Shown here one piece after another: positions 1 to 4,840 of a stretch of DNA of 5,679 nucleotides. The DNA is taken from contig NZ_QPIP01000088.1 in NCBI RefSeq assembly GCF_003344345.1, positions 1 through 5,679 of the forward strand. Reading direction: 5' to 3'. Source of the stretch: Wolbachia endosymbiont of Cylisticus convexus. GTDB taxonomy: Bacteria; Pseudomonadota; Alphaproteobacteria; Rickettsiales; Anaplasmataceae. Numbering within the stretch: the first letter of the stretch is position 1; the number at the start of each line of letters is the position of its first letter. Both the position numbers and the translations under genes were made by a program. The notes below the pieces were generated by a model. It was not told the origin of the DNA, did no database searches, and saw nothing but the letters and a program-made list of their open reading frames with translations.

Positions 1-562
1 CTATATATTCAAATATTGCGGTGTTGTGCAGAGTGTTGTGAAGTATCAATGAGTATGAGTGAACTAAAAAAGCTCTCTGAAACAGCATTATCATAACAAT
101 AACCTTTGTCTAGAAATAATATTTTTTGTACTCAGTAAAAATCTCTAATTTTTAGAGGTGTATTGTGATCCTTGATCGCTATAAGCAGATTTGCGCCTAT
201 CAATAGCCATATCTATGCCTATCAACTAAATCTATTATTGCCAACCATCCTTCATTGGTTTTTATGTACCTAAACCCATATCTTGTTTGGTTGATCAGTG
301 GTGAAATTCTGATTCAATATGTTATAACTCTATTTGTGGTTTTAAACCTTCATCTAAGCTTAGCTTGAATGCCATTTTTCTGCATAACATTGTTTTGATT
401 TTACCTAAAGCCTTTAATTCAGTTTAGGAGCTCCGTACCTGCATTGTGATGCTTTTCTTTGTATGAGCTCTTCTCTTATTGTTTTTTTTCTGAGTAATCC
501 ATCTATACAAGCAGATACGTTCAAAAACCTTCATAATTCCCGTGTTTTATAGCAATTTTCAT
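1..562 (-). pseudogene. IS3-family transposase OrfB (DDE integrase) remnant, partial
   Basis: OrfB is the catalytic DDE integrase domain of IS3 elements. Minus-strand fragments in order: a possible start at ATG 562-560; IREELIQRKASQCRYGAPKLN, matching the usual RYGxPxI region; NQNFTTDQPNKIWV followed by a stop, then YIKTNEGW (245-278); SDQGSQYTSKN (148-180), containing the second catalytic aspartate; and YDNAVSESFFSSL (57-95), containing the catalytic glutamate. The first catalytic aspartate (the DITYI block between IWV and YIKT) has been deleted near 270. Several further deletions shorten the gene compared with the usual 270-280 residues. The C-terminal IDTSQHSAQHRNI and IFEYI readings are in different frames. 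The remainder lies beyond position 1. Certainly inactive. Confidence 0.85.
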
Positions 563-568
563 GTTCTT

Positions 569-833
569 TTATAAAAACTCTTTTTGGTTTGCAAAATATC
601 CCAGGGCTTTTTTTAAAATGTCTCTTTCTCTCGTTACTCTTGCCAGCTCTTTCTTTAAATCAAACTTTTCTTTGTCACAAGTTCCTTTTCCTTGGTTCCA
701 GATATTGTATGTTTTTACCCACCTGCTTAGCCGCTAATACCCAAATCTCTTCCTATTTTTGCTGATGATTGACCTGTTTCTTTTTCCAGTCTTCATTTTT
801 GCATTCTGCTGTATGTTCTCTTCTTTTTGTCAT
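569..833 (-). pseudogene. IS3-family transposase OrfA remnant
   Basis: OrfA of IS3 elements binds the IS ends through a helix-turn-helix and dimerises through a leucine zipper. The start is the ATG at 833-831, giving MTKRREHTAECK, a typical OrfA beginning, preceded by AGAGGTG as ribosome binding site. That frame soon hits a stop. Homology then continues in another frame as ETGQSSAKIGRDLGIS, the helix-turn-helix region, and shifts again to WVKTYNIWNQGKG. The zipper-like segment KKELARVTRERDILKKALGY follows, then FANQKEFL and a stop at 571-569. All parts of a roughly 90-100 residue OrfA can be recognised, but at least two frameshifts separate them. An A7 run (608-614 on the plus strand) lies in the ILKKA codons, where IS3 elements often carry a programmed slippage site. 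Non-functional. Confidence 0.85.
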
Positions 834-867
834 ATCACACCTCTTTGAAAAAACTTCTTTACTTCCT

Positions 868-893
868 CTCTACTTTTTCTGGGTAAGGTCTCA
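868..893 (-). repeat. Candidate outer terminus of the IS3-family relic
   Basis: On the minus strand this reads TGAGACCTTACCCAGAAAAA and then GTAGAG. It lies about 60 bases upstream of the orfA start, the usual distance for the left terminal repeat of IS3-family elements, whose ends commonly start with TGA and contain an A-rich block followed by GTAGA. The partner repeat would be outside the window, so it cannot be confirmed here. Confidence 0.45.
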
Positions 894-1021
894 ATATTAT
901 CTACCGAATTTGGCGTTATTGAAGCGTGTTGCAATTGCTAATATGCTGAGAAAGTTACTTTATAAATATCATATAATTATTGTTACTATTTTAATATAAA
1001 TATTAACTTAGTTATAAATTA
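894..1021. other. AT-rich intergenic stretch, possible coding relic at 895-999
   Basis: No convincing gene is seen between the IS3 end and the promoter. One plus-strand frame from 895 stays open for about 34 codons (YYLPNLALLKRVAIANMLRK and on) before TAA at 997-999. The first half is less AT-rich than its surroundings and looks protein-like. It begins directly at the IS boundary, so it might be the 3' end of a gene cut by the IS insertion. I recognise no family, and chance is a fair alternative. Confidence 0.2.
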
Positions 1022-1050
1022 TTGACATTGATTAATAATTCAATTATTAT
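1022..1050 (+). promoter_or_regulatory. Sigma70-type promoter of the proline-rich operon
   Basis: A perfect -35 box TTGACA (1022-1027) is followed by an exact 17-base spacer and a -10 box TATTAT (1045-1050, five of six consensus bases). Transcription would start near 1057, giving a leader of about 23 bases before the ATG at 1080, which has its own GAAGGA ribosome binding site (1069-1074). A consensus -35 with ideal spacing suggests strong expression, though many near matches to the -10 box occur in such AT-rich DNA. Confidence 0.7.
1033..1049. promoter_or_regulatory. Perfect 17-base palindrome overlapping the promoter spacer and -10 box (candidate operator)
   Basis: The sequence TAATAATTcAATTATTA has two 8-base arms that are exact inverted repeats around a single C. 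It fills most of the spacer and runs into the -10 box, where a bound dimeric regulator would block polymerase. In addition, the 9-mer ATTAATAAT occurs at 1031-1039 and again at 1060-1068, flanking the -10 box. Low complexity makes chance occurrence plausible, so the operator role is inference only. Confidence 0.33.
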
Positions 1051-1079
1051 TAGTATTGTATTAATAATGAAGGAAAAAA

Positions 1080-2069
1080 ATGCTTAATAATAACATACCG
1101 TCACCAATTCCGCCACCACCGCCTCCTGAGGGTTTGAACAAATGGAAACCTCCACAGGGTAATAGCAATAAACCTTCCGGTAATTTAGGAACTAACAATA
1201 GCACTCAATCAAAAAAAAGACGTCTATCTGAGAATCATAATATTCCTACAGAGTTGAAAAATGATCCTAAATTCGCACGAAGACAACAAGCATTTGAACA
1301 AGACCTTGAGAAAGAATGTGAAAGCAATGCTAAACAGAGTGAGCTGACAAAATCTATAAATGGCCAAAATAGCATTGATAATGATAAGACACAGAAAATA
1401 AAATATAAAAGTGAAAATCAAAAGTCATTTGCAGCAGGACAAAAAATCGATACTCCCATTTTAATTAACAATTCAGTTAGCCTGAGTAAGGCAACTGCCT
1501 TAAAATATTCAATTGCTACTTTATTGCTATGTATATCTAGTGTTACAGCTGGGATATACACTTATCTTGCGATTTCAGTAATATTAAGTGCTATTGCAGT
1601 GCCAGTGCTTTTTGCAGTAATTTCTGTCACTTCTGCATTAGTTGCATTGAGCTCAGCTGCATATCTTATCAACTTGTTTGTTTCTGCGGTAAACAGTGAG
1701 AGGAAAATAGATCTGAGTGAGAAAAAGCCTGATAGTGAATTAGGAGGAAATGAAAAGTGTAAAGTTCCTGAGGAACAGCAGCAAAAAAATAACGACAATG
1801 CTGCAGAAATGCAGCCAGTAACAAAGGTCCCTACAGCACCTGATACGTTACCTGTTTCTTCTCTGCCAAATGGTGTATCATCTACTCCGCCGCCGCTTCC
1901 TCCATTGCCACACAGTCCTGCTCCGCCACCGCCTCCTCCTCCGCCTCCTCCAGCTTCCAAGCGTACGGAGCAACCTAAGAATGATGCACCGAAGAAGGCT
2001 GGTGATCCTGTAGATAAACCTGACAATGGTCCTCTAATTGTAGAAATAAAAAAGGAAAAAAACTTATGA
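1080..2069 (+). CDS. Proline-rich membrane protein, candidate host-interaction factor (unrecognised family)
   Basis: The family is not recognised. The 329 residues fall into clear blocks. The N-terminus (about 6-27) is proline-rich with six consecutive prolines (11-16). A basic SKKRRLS patch (44-50) follows, then a charged hydrophilic stretch to about 130. About 62 hydrophobic residues (141-203) look like two, perhaps three, membrane helices separated near P174. A charged linker leads to a second proline block (270-291, with PPPLPPLP and ten consecutive prolines at 282-291) and a Lys/Asp/Pro-rich tail. There is no N-terminal signal peptide. With two helices, both proline-rich arms would lie on the same side of the membrane. 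The ATG start has a good ribosome binding site (GAAGGA, 1069-1074) and a consensus promoter. It overlaps the next gene by ATGA. Poly-proline and PPLP motifs are known ligands of profilin, WW and SH3 domains in eukaryotes, so a host-directed secreted or surface role is a reasonable inference, unproven. Confidence 0.85.
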   Translation: MLNNNIPSPIPPPPPPEGLNKWKPPQGNSNKPSGNLGTNNSTQSKKRRLSENHNIPTELKNDPKFARRQQAFEQDLEKECESNAKQSELTKSINGQNSIDNDKTQKIKYKSENQKSFAAGQKIDTPILINNSVSLSKATALKYSIATLLLCISSVTAGIYTYLAISVILSAIAVPVLFAVISVTSALVALSSAAYLINLFVSAVNSERKIDLSEKKPDSELGGNEKCKVPEEQQQKNNDNAAEMQPVTKVPTAPDTLPVSSLPNGVSSTPPPLPPLPHSPAPPPPPPPPPPASKRTEQPKNDAPKKAGDPVDKPDNGPLIVEIKKEKNL

Positions 2070-2677
2070 GCAAGGAAGAGCGTGACAAGAGGGAGGAGAA
2101 GAGGTTAAAGAAGTTAGAAAACGAGAATAAAGATACTAGAAATACTTCGCCTAAGCAACGAGGAAAAAATGAAGGTTCTACAGATGATTTGAAGAAAACA
2201 CTTGAGAATCGAAGGAAAGCAATTGGTGGAAAGCAAGAGAATAACGTGCGACAGTCAACGCAAGACAAGATATGTGCCAATATGTCAGATATGATTCCTC
2301 AATTGCAGTTATGTAGTCATAGTAATAGTGTATCGAGCAGTAGTAGTGAAGAGTATGAACAGAATTGGAGCAATGATGAAAATGAGTGTGCAACACCTCA
2401 AACTTCCCAACCAGACAAAAAAGGAGGGGCAGACACTTCCGAAAGTGGTTATGGATCTGATAATAATGTACAATCTAAACCCACATCTCCGTTACATTTC
2501 TCTGCACCAAAGGCAGGAAAGCCACAGGTACCACCTAAGCCTGCTAGTTTACAAACAAGACCTGAAAGTCCTGTTATAGAAAAAGAGAATGGTGCAGGCT
2601 TAACGAGTAGCAAGTTCGAAGACCCATCTACTCTTCCTTTCAAGGAACGTGCTAAACTGTTTGGAAATTATAGGTAA
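2066..2677 (+). CDS. Soluble low-complexity protein with SH3-ligand-like motif, candidate effector (unrecognised family)
   Basis: The family is not recognised. The 203-residue protein has no signal peptide or membrane segment. Residues 1-60 are highly charged (EERDKREEKRLKKLENE) and probably helical or coiled coil. Residues 87-110 are rich in Ser and acidic residues (SVSSSSSEEYE). Residues 122-133 contain ADTSESGYGSDN. Residues 150-160 contain AGKPQVPPKPA, which fits the class II SH3 ligand pattern PxxPxK. The end, LPFKERAKLFGNYR, is basic. Start: the ATG overlaps the TGA of the upstream gene (ATGA, 2066-2069), with AAAGGA at 2051-2056 as ribosome binding site inside the upstream gene, so translation is probably coupled and the products likely work together. 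Disorder, eukaryote-type short motifs and a basic C-terminus suit a type IV secretion substrate of Rickettsiales. That is inference; no homologous effector is named. Confidence 0.85.
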   Translation: MSKEERDKREEKRLKKLENENKDTRNTSPKQRGKNEGSTDDLKKTLENRRKAIGGKQENNVRQSTQDKICANMSDMIPQLQLCSHSNSVSSSSSEEYEQNWSNDENECATPQTSQPDKKGGADTSESGYGSDNNVQSKPTSPLHFSAPKAGKPQVPPKPASLQTRPESPVIEKENGAGLTSSKFEDPSTLPFKERAKLFGNYR

Positions 2678-2717
2678 TAGAATGGAAATGTTTTAGCGCT
2701 TCCCTTCTTAAAATAAG

Positions 2718-2746
2718 TTTACCTACGGATCTGATTGTACTAAAAT
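2718..2746 (+). promoter_or_regulatory. Weak candidate promoter for proS-acpS
   Basis: TTTACC (2718-2723, four of six -35 bases) lies 17 bases before TAAAAT (2741-2746, five of six -10 bases). A start near 2753 would give a leader of about 20 bases that excludes the left arm of the hairpin. This is the only reasonably spaced pair seen in the 94-base gap before proS, but matches of this quality are common in AT-rich DNA. Confidence 0.3.
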
Positions 2747-2764
2747 TACTCAGTACAATCAGAT
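2729..2764 (+). terminator. Hairpin after the proline-rich operon, likely terminator
   Basis: ATCTGATTGTACT (2729-2741) and AGTACAATCAGAT (2752-2764) form a perfect 13-base-pair stem around a 10-base loop. Two G-U pairs could extend it to 15. It is followed by TTATTA, a weak U-rich tail. It lies 52 bases after the stop of the upstream gene and ends only seven bases before the proS start codon. It may terminate the upstream transcript, or occlude the proS start region in any read-through RNA. The stem is AT-rich, so efficiency is uncertain; the inverted repeat itself is unmistakable. Confidence 0.6.
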
Positions 2765-2771
2765 TTATTAA

Positions 2772-4040
2772 ATGCGTCTATCTAAATATTACCTACCAAC
2801 TTTGAAAGAGATCCCGGCTGGTGCTGAAATTGCTTCTCATCAATATATGTTACGTGCGGGCTTAATCAAGCAGACAGCGTCTGGCATTTATTCTTGGCTG
2901 CCACTCGGTCTTTTGGTACTTAAAAATATTGAAAACATTATCAGAGATGAAATTGGTGCGATTGAAGTGTTGATGCCTTGTGTGCAGCCAGCAAGCCTTT
3001 GGCGAGAGTCAGGACGTTATGATGATTACGGCAAAGAAATGCTGCGCATTAAAGATAGGCATGAAAGCGATATGCTTTTCGGTCCAACGCATGAGGAGGT
3101 AGCAACTGATTTGATTAGAAATACGGTAAAAAGTTACAAAGATTTGCCACTTTGTTTATATCAAATTCAGTGGAAATTCCGTGATGAAGTAAGGCCACGT
3201 TATGGTGTGATGAGAGGCAGGGAATTTCTGATGAAGGATGCGTATAGCTTCGATGTAGATTACGAAGGTGCACTGAATTCATATAATTTGATGTATAAAA
3301 CTTACATAAAAATCTTCAAACGTATGGGCCTTACTCCAATTGGAGTGAAAGCGGACACTGGGCCAATTGGAGGAAATTTAAGTCATGAATTTCATATATT
3401 GGCAAGCACCGGTGAGAGCACCTTATATTATGACAATAAACTTTTTGAATTACTAGAAAGCGAAGATATTGAAAGTCTGAAGAGTATATATGCAGTTGCA
3501 GACGATATGCACGATCCTAAAATTTGTCCTATACCGCAAGAACGGTTAAATGTTAGTAAAGGTATTGAAATAGGGCACATTTTTTATTTTGGAGATAAGT
3601 ATTCAAAACCAATGAATGCAAAAGTTACTGTGCAGGGTGGAAAAAATATCAATATGCATATGGGTTCATATGGTATTGGAGTTTCAAGGCTTGTTGGAGC
3701 GATAATAGAAGCTTTTCATGATAATAATGGAATTATCTGGCCAGAGGCAGTAGCTCCTTTTAGAGTTGGTTTGATCAATTTACAAACGAAAGTAGCAGAG
3801 TGTATAAACGCTGCAGATAAGATATATAAAACTTTGAAAAGCGATAAAGTGCTTTACGATGATATGGAAGAAAGTGCAGGAGTAAAATTTGCTAAAATGG
3901 ATCTGATAGGCTTGCCATGGCAAATAATTGTTGGAAAAAAAGTAGTAAGTGAAAATACAGTTGAAGTAAAAAATAGAACAACTGAAGAGGTAGAAGAAAT
4001 GCAGATTGAGGAAGCAATAAATCGTTTTAGCGCAAAGTGA
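2772..4040 (+). CDS. proS: Prolyl-tRNA synthetase (short form)
   Basis: This cytoplasmic class II synthetase joins proline to tRNA-Pro using ATP. The start [20 protein letters not shown] is the normal beginning of the alphaproteobacterial enzyme, followed by the motif 1 region [19 protein letters not shown] (38-56). The FGPTHEEV loop (103-110) contributes to proline binding. Motif 2 runs from FRDE to REF (136-152), with the ATP-contacting arginines present. [18 protein letters not shown] (194-211) precedes motif 3, [14 protein letters not shown] (297-310), with its arginine at 306. The anticodon-binding domain occupies about 327-420. At 422 residues it is the compact form without the large editing insertion found in E. 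coli-type ProRS, as expected for alphaproteobacteria. No Shine-Dalgarno sequence precedes the ATG: the seven bases before it are TTATTAA and then comes the hairpin, so initiation may rely on a short AU-rich leader. It overlaps acpS by four bases. Confidence 0.98.
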   Translation: MRLSKYYLPTLKEIPAGAEIASHQYMLRAGLIKQTASGIYSWLPLGLLVLKNIENIIRDEIGAIEVLMPCVQPASLWRESGRYDDYGKEMLRIKDRHESDMLFGPTHEEVATDLIRNTVKSYKDLPLCLYQIQWKFRDEVRPRYGVMRGREFLMKDAYSFDVDYEGALNSYNLMYKTYIKIFKRMGLTPIGVKADTGPIGGNLSHEFHILASTGESTLYYDNKLFELLESEDIESLKSIYAVADDMHDPKICPIPQERLNVSKGIEIGHIFYFGDKYSKPMNAKVTVQGGKNINMHMGSYGIGVSRLVGAIIEAFHDNNGIIWPEAVAPFRVGLINLQTKVAECINAADKIYKTLKSDKVLYDDMEESAGVKFAKMDLIGLPWQIIVGKKVVSENTVEVKNRTTEEVEEMQIEEAINRFSAK

Positions 4041-4423
4041 TATATGGAATAGGCACTGACATAGTACATATACCAAAGGTATTAAGAATATTACAAAAAT
4101 ACGGGGAAAAATTTCTCAATAAAGTCTATACTAAGCAGGAGATAGAGATAAGCAAGAAATATAATAGCCAAGAAGTAAGGGCAAAATATTTTGCTAAACG
4201 CTTTGCAGCAAAAGAAGCTTTTGTTAAAGCTCTAGGCACTGGATTCAGCCAGGGGATTATAATGAAAGATATAGAAATATACAGTGGTGTAAAAGGAAAG
4301 CCGTATCTTACCGTTAGCAAGGATTTTATCTCCAAAGACCACATAATTCATCTTTCTCTAAGTGACGATGGAGATTACGCTACTGCGTTTGTTGTAATTT
4401 GCGTCTATGGCTCACACAGGTAA
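4037..4423 (+). CDS. acpS: Holo-[acyl-carrier-protein] synthase
   Basis: AcpS transfers the 4'-phosphopantetheine arm from coenzyme A to a serine of apo-ACP, activating it for fatty acid and lipid synthesis in the cytoplasm. The 128-residue length is typical. The start is GTG at 4037: it yields [15 protein letters not shown], aligned with the family's MIxGIGTDIV beginning, with the Mg-binding Asp8. The second signature, [20 protein letters not shown] (51-70), contains the Mg-binding Glu60. The C-terminal block [17 protein letters not shown] (105-121) is the conserved last strand region, with Asp where many homologues have His after the second Ser. The tail ends CVYGSHR. The GTGA overlap with the proS stop and the lack of a good ribosome binding site point to translational coupling with proS. 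The gene appears intact. Confidence 0.96.
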   Translation: MIYGIGTDIVHIPKVLRILQKYGEKFLNKVYTKQEIEISKKYNSQEVRAKYFAKRFAAKEAFVKALGTGFSQGIIMKDIEIYSGVKGKPYLTVSKDFISKDHIIHLSLSDDGDYATAFVVICVYGSHR

Positions 4424-4441
4424 AGTTTGCTCTTTTGTCAT

Positions 4442-4460
4442 CCTATGGCTTAACCATAGG
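4442..4460. repeat. Small hairpin repeat downstream of acpS
   Basis: CCTATGG (4442-4448) and CCATAGG (4454-4460) are perfect inverted repeats around CTTAA. The flanks (TGTCAT before; CTGGATTCCAG shortly after, 4470-4480) recall the dispersed TCATCC...GGATCCAG hairpin repeats common in Wolbachia genomes. It could also act as a terminator for proS-acpS, but it lacks a following T run (TAAACA). Confidence 0.5.
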
Positions 4461-4479
4461 TAAACAATCTGGATTCCAG

Positions 4480-4500
4480 TGGGCTTTGTTGCATAGCAGG
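4480..4500. repeat. Sequence resembling an insertion-sequence terminus
   Basis: GGGCTTTGTTGCATAGCAGG (4481-4500) resembles ends of IS5-family elements, several of which begin GGCTTTGTTG. No matching opposite end or transposase of that family is visible in the window, so if real it is a solo end or junction left by an old event. Family resemblance is from memory and unverified. Confidence 0.28.
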
Positions 4501-4564
4501 AAAAAAATAGCGATTACTGACAAAATTCATTATAAAATAGCCATTTAACCGCTTAAGGATAAAT

Positions 4565-4807
4565 ATGTCACAAAAAATGAGAGTCAGTAACCAAGGTGAA
4601 TATAACAAATTTCTCCAAGAAAGAGGTCTACAGTCAGCAGAATTAAACGAGACGCAAGAATATGCTCTTTCTAAGCTCAAAGGCATAGGAGATGCGATAT
4701 TTCATGATGGTGATGTTATAACAGGAAGCAATTGTATTATAGATGCAGAAACTGGTAAAGCTACACTTGAGGGCATAAGTGTTGAAAGTGTCATAAGAAG
4801 AAGATAA
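4565..4807 (+). pseudogene. Truncated phage tail-like protein (N-terminal fragment, DUF4815-like)
   Basis: The 80-residue frame starts at an ATG with a good ribosome binding site (AAGGAT, 4555-4560). Residues 17-31 (LQERGLQSAELNETQ) followed by KGIGDAIFHDGDVITG (39-54) and IIDAETGKATLEG (58-70) resemble the beginning of phage tail or tail-fibre proteins of the DUF4815 type, where an AELNE-type helix precedes a GD.IF.DGDV.SG strand region. Those proteins are several hundred residues long; here the reading ends after ISVESVIRRR, 33 bases before the start of the IS4 transposase relic. The likely history is a prophage (WO-like) gene cut by the IS insertion, leaving its first domain. The phage assignment rests on motif memory. 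Alternatively this is a short stand-alone protein of unknown role. Confidence 0.5.
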
Positions 4808-4840
4808 AAGAGCTATTATTAAAGAAAAATGGAGGCAATA

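Larger units (their letters stand above)
1..893 (-). mobile_element. Decayed IS3-family insertion sequence, cut by the window start
   Basis: Read on the minus strand, this stretch carries in the expected order a leader with a ribosome binding site, an OrfA-like helix-turn-helix and leucine-zipper protein, and an OrfB-like DDE integrase. Both are interrupted by frameshifts, stops and deletions, so no active transposase can be made. The outer end is placed near 893 because the minus-strand sequence there begins TGAGACCTTACCC, and IS3-family ends usually begin with TG. The other end lies outside the window, since OrfB-like residues (IFEYI) are still readable at about positions 1-15. The relic ends about 130 bases before the promoter of the next operon and points away from it. 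IS3 family is well supported by motifs; I do not assign a named element. Confidence 0.85.

Noticed and set aside
769..999. A 76-codon plus-strand open frame
   Set aside because: Its first two thirds lie antisense to the IS3 orfA relic and the IS end, with a Phe/Ser/Leu-rich composition typical of a shadow frame. Only the tail after 894 was kept as a weak relic candidate.
1562..2026. A 154-codon minus-strand frame with a poly-glycine run
   Set aside because: The glycines are simply the complement of the proline codons in the plus-strand gene, which has promoter, ribosome binding site and sensible domain layout. The minus frame has none of these.
1975..2396. Minus-strand open frames (1975-2280 and 2178-2396) opposite the second operon gene
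   Set aside because: Composition is Ser/Phe/His/Cys-rich without domain features, and they are antisense to a better supported coupled gene.
2328..2579. An 83-codon plus-strand frame inside the second operon gene
   Set aside because: It overlaps in another frame and has no ribosome binding site or family features.
3780..4076. Minus-strand frames opposite the 3' end of proS
   Set aside because: They are antisense to the conserved anticodon-binding domain of proS, with Tyr/Phe/Cys-rich shadow composition.
4501..4564. A promoter for the phage-like frame (CTGACA at 4517-4522, TATAAA at 4531-4536)
   Set aside because: The two boxes are only 8 bases apart, and no other pair had acceptable spacing.
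4450..4686. A 78-codon minus-strand frame across the repeat region and the phage fragment
   Set aside because: It runs antisense to the phage-like frame and through the IS-like end; such frames arise in repeats and show no family motif.
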